NCBI GenBank assembly: GCA_033439265.1
Contig: JAVTVX010000012.1
Location: 15,845,501 to 15,909,500, forward strand
Origin: Dillenia suffruticosa
Taxonomy: Eukaryota; Streptophyta; Magnoliopsida; Dilleniales; Dilleniaceae
Direction: 5' to 3'
Length of the DNA stretch: 64,000 nt
Both the position numbers and the translations under genes were made by a program. The notes below the pieces were generated by a model. The model did not search any database. It had not been told where the DNA came from and worked only from the letters and a program-made list of their open reading frames with translations. Positions 22,450-33,238 of the stretch are shown one piece after another. How positions within the stretch are numbered: the first letter of the stretch is position 1; the number at the start of each line of letters is the position of its first letter.

Positions 22450-23841
22450 ACAGGAGGATCAGTAGGAGGGGTACCAATAACCACGTCAGGATTTGCCTGC
22501 GCGTCCTCCTGTGTCATCGCGTATACTCGGGCCTAAGCCCTTGGCCGCTATTGTGATAATCCTAGTGCCATGCTGCTCCCAGCTGCTGTACGTGGAGCTG
22601 TGTGGTTGGAATGAGCAGGTACTCCCTCCTGTCCTCCTCGTGGAATGTTCGATTGAACCGAGACTGTTTGACCACCCATTCCCAGATTAGGGCACTGACT
22701 TCGTATGTGCCCTTGCTTCCCATACTAGAAATAGGTAACTGGGGCTCTGCACGCTCCGAATAGGTGGTGCCCGCTGCATCGGCGACAAAAGGGATGCCAC
22801 GGAATTGTCGTTTGAGTGCTGGCGCTAGGGGTTGGTGCTCTGAACCCCTAGGATCGTGATCTCGGCCCAAACTGTGCCTGTCTCTACTGAGAAGGACCTC
22901 CGTGAAATCCTGAAGTCCTGCCCTTCTTCGAGCTCTGGCCCATAGAAGACTCGGGCCTCTTCTTCCTTTGCTCCTTGCTCTCCCGCTGCAGGCCCTTGGC
23001 ACGGACGATCCCCTCTGCCCGGTGTGCCGAGTCAACTATCTCTATAAAAGAGAGACCAGGAGTAACTGTTATATACTTTCTGATAGTCAAGTTGAGGCCG
23101 TCCTCAAACTTGAACCTTAGCTGCTTTGGCGTCGCCAAGTCTGGGACAAACGCAGCTAGTCTCCTCAACTCGGTCTCGTACTCCATGACCGATCATGTGC
23201 CCTGTCGTAAGTGCAAGAATTCCGCCCTCTTGCGGTTTTGCTGAAACTCCAGAAAATATCTGCGGTCAAACTCCCAGAGGAAATCTTCCCAACTCAGGGG
23301 CTCAGTGGCATCACTGACCGCCTCACACCAAGTAAGGGCATTGCTATCCAGTAACCTCTGTGCCACTCTTAATCTGAACTCCTCACTCAAGTCCAAATCA
23401 GTCAACACTATACGAGTGCGATTGAACCAATACTTCGCTGCTGTGGGACCATCCGTCCCTAAAAACTCTATGCAGCCTAACTGCCTCGCTCTTTTACCAG
23501 CTAGGTCAGTTCGTGAATGCGTCTCAAGGTGGAGGGGGTAGTGTCAGTAGGTCCTGAAATAGTGGAAGGACCAACTGCTGGTGGTAGATCTAGTACAACT
23601 GGAGGTGGCATGGCCATAGAGTTGGCGCGGCCATCGGTACTGGTGGTGGAGGCGGCATCTGAATGCCATGTGTTGTGTACCACTCAAACACCTGTCTGTA
23701 AGGGTCCAGTGGTGGTGGTGGACCTGCGGCTGTAGTAGCTGGTGGAGTAGGTACTTTAGGAGGAGTGTATGAAGAAGACGCGTCCTCTGGTGCCCTCGTG
23801 GGCTTAGTAGGACCAAAACGAGTGCCTCGCCTAGTCGTCAT
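22450..23841 (-). pseudogene. Chromovirus gag, copy 1
   Basis: The start MTTRRGTRFGP at 23841 is supported by the same start region in copy 0 and by its position downstream of the primer site. A Pro-rich linker with HGIQMPPPPP follows, then the gag core (LTDLDLSEEFRLRVAQRLL, WEDFLWEFDRRYF) and a basic linker. The zinc-knuckle region (about 22735-22690) reads YF-stop-Y-GKQGHIRSQC: both leading cysteines of CCHC are Tyr and Gln is a stop. Several frameshifts break the frame. Capsid function is lost. Confidence 0.85.
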
Positions 23842-24153
23842 ACTTTTGCGAGGAAAAAGGTACTGATTAGGTAGAAATGTAAGGATTAGAGTTAGTTATG
23901 GCATAACAAACCCCCTAAAATGAATGAACAACTGGTTTATAAACCAATGAATATGATATGTTAGGTTGGACAAGGCCCGTATCTAGCCCCCTAATATCGG
24001 ATGAATTCATCTGCCTATGATCATGTATTAAGATTTCATGACTGTAATGTAACTCTTCTCAAGCATTGAGGACTTTAATACCAAATGCTTGGGAATATTT
24101 TCAAAATCGTTTCATAAAACATTGCTCTAACCTGGCTCTGATACCAACCGAGT
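23842..24153 (-). other. Leader and tRNA primer-binding site of copy 1
   Basis: TGGTATCAGAGC on the minus strand (24146-24135) is a full match to the initiator tRNA-Met type primer site. Spacer to the LTR end is ACTCGGT, 7 bases. Confidence 0.85.
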
Positions 24154-27100
24154 TGTCATGCCCCGACCTGCTCCTAGGCCGAGCACGCGACAACCGCTGT
24201 GATACCTTGATAGACGAGCACAACGTCCTGCGTATTGAGACACCGAAAGGCTAATAACAATATCCAATCTAATGTATTACAGACCAAATCAATTCCCAAG
24301 TCATCACTATGTACCTCAATGCATCAATATATCAAATCAAATGAAAGTTATCTTTTTCACAAGTCAACATAAGTATAATACAGTCATCCCAAGTATATAA
24401 ATATAATGATCAAATAAATCCTCCAAATATAACAATAACCTCAAATGATTACCGCGGAAGAGTGGGTAACCGTACCCAAGCCCAGTGTCTCCGAAATGCC
24501 CAACGAAATCAAAACTCTACCAGCCTTCAGTTCAAGACTAAACTTATAATATAGGAATGTGAGGGGTGAGTACCTAAGGGGGATGGTACCCAGTAAGTGA
24601 GGGGATTGACATCGTACTATTAATATCGGTGTGAACTCGGAGTGTCAAAGCATAAGATAATAATATTCACAGTGTGCAAACCAATCATATCATTTCAAAA
24701 CCATATATCATACGCACACATTAAAAATCAAGATATGTATCAAATATTTACATCAATGTCATGAAGTGCTGGCCAATGAAATATTCCAAGCAATGGTCTA
24801 CCTCGACCAGTGACGGGCGCATCGGGGGTTTTCATAATGCATGTATATAAAAACAATAGCTCTCTACCCCAATATTGGCCGCAGGCTGATCCAAGAAGCC
24901 CGCAAATATCATAAGTACAATCATCAACATAGATCTGACATTTAGGGGATAACTCTGGACAAAGCGTATCCGTGCGCAATGAGTGCCTCTGTCAAATGTC
25001 TTTCGTAGCTATGGAACATTGCTATACAGTGGGGAAATGGGGGGCACCAAGCCCAAAGTGTGGAATCATCACAGGACATCCAACCCAATCACATGTTCAA
25101 ATCCAAGTTATATGAAACCGTGTGCCAATAGATATGAAAATCATATAAATACCACATGTTATGAAAAAGTGGCACAATATCATTTGTGAAAGCGCATGGA
25201 TGCATATCAAATAAGTCAAGTAATTGGAACACTCTAATGGTCACAAAAATATGTGTAAAACATATATGAAAATCCGAAAGCTCAGTTTATCGCACATTTG
25301 AAATCATGCCATAAAAAGTTTTTAAAACAGGATTTTCCAATCAGTAGCGTACGTCAAATTCCCACTCACAGTTTGGGGGAGAGTAATGCACTCCCTATAT
25401 TACCATGAAGCGTAAATCAAGTGCTCTCCTCGTTCAAATCCAATAACTCTTATGAAGAAAAATCAGTCCGCAGATTTTCAAACATATGCAGTCATGGGAA
25501 ATAAGCTATAATGTTTTGCACAAAGCTCCATTCCAAGTGAAATTGTGACTTGTTGTAGGTAACTTCATGACCTATAACTTTCATTTTATACGCTTTCTGA
25601 AATTCACATCACAGAATTCCCAGAAATCCTCACTTTTTTTCAGTCGCATTCCAATTTCAACTTCTGTCCAATTTTTGTGCAAAAGCTATAACGTTTATTC
25701 TACTTATCAAAACTTAATGAAATTTTAACATATCATTCCCAAGACATAGATCTACAATGTTCATGTTTTGAGTTTCACTCAATTATGCTAATAAAGGGGT
25801 TGAAATAAATCATGATAAGAACAGACAGTTTTTAGTTGGAAACAAAATTTCTGCCAACACACCTTCAGGAAAAATAATATAACTTTTGATTTCCTCATGC
25901 ATCTTGGCTGAAATTTAATATGTGGTAGACAAGAAAGATAGCTATAACTTTTATGTATAGCGTTTCTCCAAAATAGAGTTGGAAATGGTTCGTTTGTACA
26001 CACTGATTTTATAGTCTAAAACAGAATAACTTTCTGTCATGTTTCAGGAAAAATACCATAACTTTTGGCATGGATATCTGATTAAGGTGGTTCTTATCTC
26101 CTTGGAAAGATAAGACTTGGATCTACAATTTACTTTACTAGAGCATTTTCAAATTCGGACTGTAAGATATCGTGAAACAAAGGTAAATTCACGGATAAAA
26201 ATAAAATATAAAGCAAGAAAAAACAGAAAATTTACCTCAATTTCTTTACCTTCCAAAACTCAAGCAAGCTTTCCACTTAGTCCCAGCCTTTGGTCACCCT
26301 ATGTACACCAAGTTAAGAGTCTCCCTTTGGGTTCAAAACAAAAACATAGTATTCTAGGATGCAAAAGAAGGCCTTACCTTGTTTTCGAATGCGTCTAGAG
26401 ATTTGAACAAATTTTCCAACACAATCTTCTCCTCCTAGATTGAACTCACTCATTTTCACTCTTGGCTCTTGAAGGAATGAAGAATGCTCCACATTTTTCC
26501 TTCTTCTTCCTCTCACTCATGTCTACTTCATGGTGTAACAAATGAAGGGGTTGGAATCTTTTAATTATTACAAGCACACTTCATTCCCCAAAAGTTAAGG
26601 TTTGTATATCATCAACATACCTCCAATAAATGCTTGCTTTTTCATCCCATACCACACCATGCTTGTTTGTCTCAAAATGTCAAGAATTTCTTTTCCTCAA
26701 CATGATCTTCACGTCCACAATACTTCCTCACCATGCTTTGGCATTAAATGCTTATCCAATTTGTCTCTTGTTTTGTTAAATCAATGGTTCAAACAATTTC
26801 ATTAAATCTCTAATTTAATTTCCACATTTGGATTGAAATTCTAAATTTTCAACACTCCATAACTTGCCCATACTTTGTTGTCTACCATCTTATTGTATTG
26901 AAGTCTCTATCTTTGGAGAAATTGCTTCTAGGTTCTTGTTAATTACAATTTGATCTCTGGACTTATAAAAATTATAAATTGTCCCCGAAAATTTTTTTAT
27001 AATTTCAAATTGGACACAAAATCTTGTGTTGGACATAATTTAATTCATCACGTGTTAAAATGTGGTCATTTAGTCTTTCCGAATGATTTTCGACCCAAAT

Positions 27101-27684
27101 TAGGGTTTGTCGGCGATTTCTCCGAAAATCGTTGATTTGTTTTTTGTATTTGCCCTTATTTGATGCTTGTGAGCATTAGAAGTGATATTTCATGGTTTCG
27201 GGTCGTCCGTAGTTAATTTCGGACAATTTAGGTTTTGATATTTGCTTATGAGCCCTCCAACTTTCGATAATTTGAAAACGATCCCAAAAATTCTCAAAAT
27301 TACATGCTAGACCCAAAATCATATATTAGGCCCAATGGGATCGATTTCGAAATTTAATATGATTGTCTCGACTCTGTTTGTCAAAATCAATCCGAATTAG
27401 GGTTTACGGATCAAATTTATGGACTTTTACCGTTTTAACCCTAAAAATAATTATTTATCAAACTTATAATTTTTCTCACTCTCAAAATCATATCTTATCA
27501 TCATATAACCATTTGTGGCCCATTTCGAATTTATTGACTTATGCCTAAAAATTGGAGCAAAAACTTTCTCTGAGAATTTTATCGGAAAAATTTCTAAGTG
27601 AAATTTATAAATAGATTTATGAAAAATCATTATATATAAAGATAAAATAGGATATATGAGTATACACCGAGAGTCGGTGTTATA
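24154..27684 (-). mobile_element. LTR 2 of the chromovirus array (family 2)
   Basis: On the minus strand it starts TATAACACCGACTCTCGGTGT (first TG mutated to TA) at 27684 and ends GGGGCATGACA at 24154. It parallels LTR 1 throughout. A purine-rich tract with GGGGG (27703-27690) stands just upstream, belonging to copy 2. Confidence 0.9.
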
Positions 27685-27751
27685 TTTTTTAACCCCCTAA
27701 AACAAGTTTCGTCCTCAAAACTAAAAGAAACCTATACAGGGAAATGAAAAA

Positions 27752-29266
27752 CTACTCAGTGAATAGATGTGAATATTGTCCCCTCATCGTTTGCTTAGGC
27801 TCCCAAGTCTCCTCCTCGACTTGGTCGCTACGCCACAAAACACAAACTAACGGGACTTCGTTGCTCTGCAGTCTCCTGATCTGTCTGTCAAGGATGGCCA
27901 TGGGCTGTACAAGTAAGCTCAAATCCTCCCGTAGCTCAACTGGTGGAGGCTCCAATACATGTGAGGGATCCGGCATATACTTCCTAAGTACAGAGACATG
28001 GAATATATCGTGAATACGTGACAACTCCTTTGGCAGCTCCAATCTATATGCCACACTTCCGATCCTCTCAAGAATACAGAAGGGTCCAACATACCTAGAG
28101 CTCAGCTTGCCCCGTTGCTTGAAACGGATCACCCTTTTCCAGGGTGAGATCCTCAAGAATACCATGTCTCCAACCTAAAACTCCAGTGGTCTCTGCTTAC
28201 GGTCTGCATACATCTTCTGCCAATCCTGGGTAGCCCTCATCCTCTCACGGATGGTCCTCACCTTCTCCTTTGTCTCCTCAACAAGCTCAATGCTGCTGAG
28301 GCGCCTCTCACCAATCTCATCCCAACATAGAGATATACGGCATCACCTCCCATACAATGCCTCGTATGGAGGCATTCCAATACTCGCTTGGTAGCTGTTA
28401 TTGTATGCAAACTCCACAAGTGGCAAGTGCCGATCCCAGCTACCATGAAAGTCAATCACGCATGCCCTAAACATGTCCTCTAACGTCTATATCATCCTCT
28501 CTAACTGTCCGTCCGTGTAAGGATGATATGTCGTGGTGAAATTCAGTCTAGTGCGCAATGCCTCCTACAACTTGGGCCAAAACCTAGACGTGAATCTGGG
28601 GTCCTTGTCTGAAACAATAGATACAGGCACCCCATGAAGCTGAACTATGGTATCAATATATAGGCGTGCCAACGCCTCCAAAGGGTAATCGCCACAGATA
28701 GGGATAAAATGTACAGATTTGGTGAGTCGATCAACAATCACCCAAATCACATCGTGTCGTGCAGAAGTTCTCGGCAACCCCATCACAAAATCCATAGTAA
28801 TATGTTTCCATTTCCACTCCGGAATGGAAAGAGACTGCAACGTACCAGTTGGTCGCTGATACTCGGCCTTCACCTGCTGATACACCATGCATCGCGCCAC
28901 AAACTCAGCTATTTCCCGCTTCATGCCCGACCACCAATAACTATCTCTGATGGTCTGGTACATCTTCGTACCTTCGGGATGTATAGCATATGCTGACGAA
29001 TGCGCCTCCTTGAGGATAGTACGCTTAAGATCATCATCAGCTGGGATACAAATCTTCCCTCTAAATACCATGAGTCTATCATCACGGATTCGAAAATCTC
29101 CGCTCTCTCCTTGGCGGATCCTGTCGTGAATGCCTTGGAGCTCCTTGTATGAACCCCGAAGCTCCCTGATGCAATCGAATAGGGTCGGTCGCACCTCAAA
29201 TCTGGCTAACAATGCACCCTGACTATCGCTAGTCAAACTAACTCCCAAAGTACGGAGTCCCACCAC
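27752..29266 (-). pseudogene. Chromovirus integrase and chromodomain, copy 2
   Basis: The zinc-binding N-terminus shows [19 protein letters not shown] and [14 protein letters not shown]; the second Cys of the HHCC finger is Tyr. The core has [40 protein letters not shown] and [15 protein letters not shown], giving the first two catalytic aspartates. The tail VFLRISPWKRVIRFKQRG, YVGPFCILERIGSVAYRLEL, then DRQIRRLQSNEVPLVCVLW and VEEETWEPKQTM is a chromodomain of Del/Tekay type. Frame breaks lie near 28170 and 28560. This is the best chromodomain in the window. Confidence 0.88.
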
Positions 29267-29439
29267 GGAAGAGACATACGCTCTCTCTACTATCTGTGAT
29301 GCAGAGGAAGAGGATGACTACTGGCTTAAGGCGTCTGCCATAATATTCGCCTTGCTCGGGTGATTGTCAATAATCAGATCATAGTCTTTTAGCAGTTCTA
29401 ACCATCGTCTTTGCCTGAGGTTCAATTCTTTCTGAGTAA

Positions 29440-29881
29440 ATAGGTACTTCAAGCTCTTGTGGTCCTTGAAAACTCTGCAGGTCACTCCATAAAGATAATG
29501 TTGTCATATCTTCAATGCGAAAACTATGGCTACTAACTCTAAATCATGAGTCGGGTAGTTCAACTCATGCTTCTTCAACTGCCTTGAAGCATAAGCGATT
29601 ACCCATCTATCTTGCATCAATACACAGCTTAGCCTCTACTGGTTGGCATCACTATAAACTACATACTCTCTGTTGCTGGTAGGGAGAGCTAAGATTAGTA
29701 TCATCTTTAGTCGCTGTTTGAGCTCTTGAAAGCTCGCCTCACAGAGATCGTCCCAAATAAACTTGACATCCTTTCGCGTCAGTCTCGAGAGTGGAGCAGC
29801 GATCTGTAAAAAGCCCTCCATGAATCGTCGATAATACCCAGCCAGACTAAGGAAGCTCTGAACCTCGGTCACTGTCTGCAA
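29440..29881 (-). pseudogene. Chromovirus RNase H region, copy 2
   Basis: A connection segment TEVQSFLSLAGYYRRFMEG and LSRLTRKDVKFIWDDLCE leads into EYVVYSDANQ, where a stop appears. The remaining RNase H blocks are readable downstream in other frames. YSDAN is shared with copy 1. Confidence 0.8.
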
Positions 29882-29887
29882 CTGCTC

Positions 29888-30534
29888 CTATTTTAGTATG
29901 GCCTCAACCTTCTGCGGATCAACATAAATACCCTCCGCAGAGACAATATGTCTAAGAAATCCGATTTGTCTCAGCCAAAATTCACACTTGGTGAACTTGG
30001 TATACAACAACCGCTCGTGAAGAATCTGTAGAATCACCCTAAGGTGCTGCATATGCTCCTCATCGCCCCGTGAGTATACCAAGATATCATTGATGAATAC
30101 GATGACGAACCGATCCAGGTAGTCGTGAAAAACACTATTTATCAGATCCATAAAGGCCGCTGGTGCATTGATCAGACCAAATGACATTACCAGGAACTCA
30201 TAGTGCCCATATTGGGTATGGAATGCGGTCTTGGGCACATCATATCCTTGGCCCTAATCCGCAACTGATGATATCCGGATCGAAGATCGATCTTTGAGAA
30301 CACCCTCGCACCCTGAAACTGATCAAACAAGTCATCAATCCGTGGCAGTGGATATCGATTCTTGATAGTGACCTTGTTCAGCTGCCGATAATCCACACAA
30401 AGCCGTAGGATCCCATCCTTCTTCTTTACAAACAACACCGGAGCACCCCAAAGCGAAATGCTCAGACGGATAAAACCCTTGTCCAGCAACTCCTGTAGTT
30501 GGACCTTGAGCTCTCTAAACTCTACCGGTGCCAT
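29888..30534 (-). pseudogene. Chromovirus reverse transcriptase, copy 2
   Basis: [60 protein letters not shown] and [18 protein letters not shown] are read first. After a frameshift near 30240 the frame continues with [20 protein letters not shown] and [13 protein letters not shown]. The catalytic pair is again Asn-Asp (Asn codon 30091-30089), the same change as in copy 1. Confidence 0.9.
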
Positions 30535-30780
30535 TCTGTATGGCAGAATAGATATAGGAGCTGTCCCTGGAGCTAGATCAATCTTGAAATCAAACTCCTG
30601 AACTAGTGGTAGTCCAGGTAGCTCTTCAGGGAATACGTCTGGAAAATCCTACGCCACTGGGACATCCTCAAGCTTTGGCCCTTCAATGGTGGTGTCTACA
30701 ATATGAGCCAGGAATGCCGTGTAGCCCCGACATATCAGTCTCCTGGCTTCCATTGCCGATATCACACAGCGAGGTAACAC

Positions 30781-31206
30781 TCACCTCTCACCGGAAAACT
30801 TCAAAGGTGATCTTTCTGATTTTCTAAACTCTACCTCCTTGGTGAAGCAATCAACGGAGGCTTGGTGCCTGCTCAACCAGTCTATCTCTAGGTTGGCATC
30901 GAAATCCAACATATCCAAGGGAATCAAGTTTGCCTCAAGTATGGCGTCTCCAATCATGACCTTGGTCCCTCTGTAAACTGAGTCTCTAAGTAGCTGCTCC
31001 CCAAGAGAAGTGATAACCAATATATCCTCATCAAGTAACGACAAGGACTTACCCAACTGGTGGGCAAAAGTCGCTCTCACGTATGAATAATTCGACTCGG
31101 TGTCAATGAGAACACGAGTGTCGACTCCCCAAATTTTCATAACTCCTAATGTGAGAGAAGTAAAATAGATTAATAGTAATATAGAAGAAAATAGATATCT
31201 GCTCAT
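30781..31206 (-). pseudogene. Chromovirus aspartic protease, copy 2
   Basis: TRVLIDTESNYSYV replaces the catalytic Asp-Thr-Gly with Asp-Thr-Glu (codon 31098-31096), which should abolish activity. The block RDSVYRGTKVMIGDAI and FDANLEIDWLSRHQAS follows. Confidence 0.85.
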
Positions 31207-31299
31207 AGATATATCAAAATGTATATACGACCAACATAGTAAGTCTCTAAAGCTTTAACTATTGATGGTCTCAAAAGAAAGGATACATAAGAAATCTCT

Positions 31300-32482
31300 A
31301 AATAAGAGGATCAGTAGGAGGGGTACCAATAACCACATCAGGATATGCCTGTACATCCTCCTGAGTCATCGCGAACACTAGGGCCTGAGCCTTCGGCCGC
31401 TGCTGCGATGATCTTGGTACCATGCTACTCCCAGCTGCTGTACATGGAGCTGTGTGGCTAGAATGAGCAGGTGCTCTCTACTGTCCTCCTCGTGGAATGC
31501 TCGACTGAACCAAGACTGTTTGACCACGCATTCCTAGATCAGGGCACTGACTTCGTATGTGCCCTTGCTTCCCATATTGGAAATAGGTAATTGGGACTCT
31601 ACATGGTCCGAATGGGTGGTGCCCGCTGCATCGGCGACAAAAGGGATGCCGTGGAACTGTCGTCTGAGTGCTGGCACTAGGGGCTGGTGCTCTGAACCCT
31701 TGGGATCGTGATCCCTGCCCAAACTATGCCTGTCTCTACTGAGAAGGACCTCCATGAAATCCTGAGATCTTGCCCTTCTTCGAGCTCTAGCCTATAGAAG
31801 ACCTAGCCCTCTTCTTCCTTTTCTCCTTGCTCTCCCGCTGCAGGCCCTCGGCACGGATGATCCCCTCCGCCAAGTATGCCGAGTCAACTATCTCTGCAAA
31901 GGAGAGACCAAGAGTAAATGTCATATACTTTCTGATAGTCAAGTTGAGGCCGTCTTCAAACTTGAATCTTAACTGCTTTGGCGTCGCCAAGTCTGGGACA
32001 AACGCAGCTAGTCTCCTCAACTCGGTCTCGTACTCCGTGACCGATCGTGTGCCCTACCATAAGTGCAAGAATTCTACCCTCTTGCGGTCTTGTTGAAACT
32101 TAGAAAAATATCTGCGGTCAAAATCCCACAGGAAATCTTCCCAACTCAGGGGTTCAGTGGCATCATTACTGACCGCCTCCCACCAAGTGAGGGTGTTGCC
32201 GTCTAGCAACCTCTCTGCCACTCTTAATCTAAACTCCTCACTCAAGCCCAGATCAGTCAATACTCTGCGAGTACGGTTGATCCAATATTTCGCTGTTGTG
32301 GGATCATCCGTCCCTGAAAACTCTGTACAGCCTAACTGCCTCGCCTCCTTCACCAACTGGGTTAGTTCGTGAATGCGTCTCAAGGTGGAGGAGGTAATAT
32401 CAGTGGGTCCTGAAATAGTGGAAGGACCAACTGCTGGTGGTGGATCTAGTACAACTGGATGTGGCATGGCCGTAGTAGTCGG
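31300..32482 (-). pseudogene. Chromovirus gag, copy 2, truncated
   Basis: The gag core is better kept here than in copy 1: RIHELTQLVKEARQLGCTEF, YWINRTRRVLTDLGLSEEF and WEDFLWDFDRRYFSKFQQD. The zinc knuckle region (31592-31546) reads YFQYGKQGHIRSQC, with the same two Tyr for Cys changes as copy 1. The N-terminus including the start codon is lost at 32482, where the array ends. Confidence 0.85.
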
Positions 32483-33036
32483 CGTAGATCTAGTACAATT
32501 GGTCGACATAAGGCTTAAATTGGTGGATCTGAGGTGCAGGTCGATGTGTTCTAAGATCAGGTGACAAGATATGCAAACTTTTGATTTTTAATTTCTTTTC
32601 TGATTTTCTTTGAACTTATTTTCTTTCATTCTATTATCATCACAACTTTTCTATCTCAACATTATACCTTCTGTGTATATCGTCTATTTGATCGAATACA
32701 CAAACCACACATGTTAAATTGTTGGACTTTATGCATACATAAATAACATATAAAATTATTTATATACTTGAATAACTAAATTAAACATTACACTATCACA
32801 AAATAGTCGATGCATAATTTTTGGATATACTAAATAATTGCTAAGGAAATTATGGGAGAATGTTAAGGAAATTGTTGTCTTCTTAGTTTTGATTATAACA
32901 AAATCTCTCATGTTCTTCTAACCAATTTATTTAGTGTGCAGATTTTTTATTCAATAGATAGTTTTTGTTAAAGAAAAATTATAGAATCAGTCATAAAATT
33001 GGTCATTTTACTAGAAATGTATTTAGAGGAATTGGT
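32483..33036. other. Junction and AT-rich spacer
   Basis: 32484-32500 repeats GATCTAGTACAATTGG from the gag edge. 32500-32560 carries GGTCGATGTGTT-type words also seen at 5.7-6.1 kb. The rest is AT-rich, with no gene; its right end may be copia sequence upstream of the recognised domain. Confidence 0.5.
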
Positions 33037-33238
33037 CATAAAATTAGGTCACATAAACTTTAAGCAATTGGAAAAATTATCCAAAAAAAATATATTTAGA
33101 GGAATTTCTGAACTTTCATTGAAAAAATTTATAACATGTAGTGTACGCTCTGTGAACAAACAAGTAAAAACATTATTTAAAAGTAAAGATCACATTTTCA
33201 CATCAGATCACTAGAAATGTTGCATATGGATTTATTTG
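33037..33238 (+). pseudogene. Sirevirus-like Ty1/copia pre-integrase region and integrase start
   Basis: LGHINFKQLEKLSKKNIFRG followed by a CxxC-poor remnant and MDLF is the copia pre-integrase domain and the start of the integrase core, containing the first catalytic Asp (codon 33229-33231). Reading stops at the solo LTR insertion at 33239, resumes for 15 bases at 35701-35715 (GACCTGCTAGAAATC) and again at 43209. The element is broken by stops. Confidence 0.8.

Larger units (their letters stand above)
14358..32482 (-). mobile_element. Tandem chromovirus array: partial internal, LTR, full internal, LTR, nearly full internal
   Basis: All parts run on the minus strand. Reading right to left: internal copy 2 (32482-27685) from within gag to the chromodomain, LTR 27684-24154, internal copy 1 (24153-18851) complete from primer site to polypurine tract, LTR 18850-15353, internal copy 0 (15352-14358) from primer site into gag. 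One LTR therefore serves as the 3-prime LTR of one copy and the 5-prime LTR of the next. This LTR-I-LTR-I form is the expected product of unequal homologous recombination between family members, or of recombination before integration. Both outer edges are cut inside gag and no outer target duplication is visible. Confidence 0.85.
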
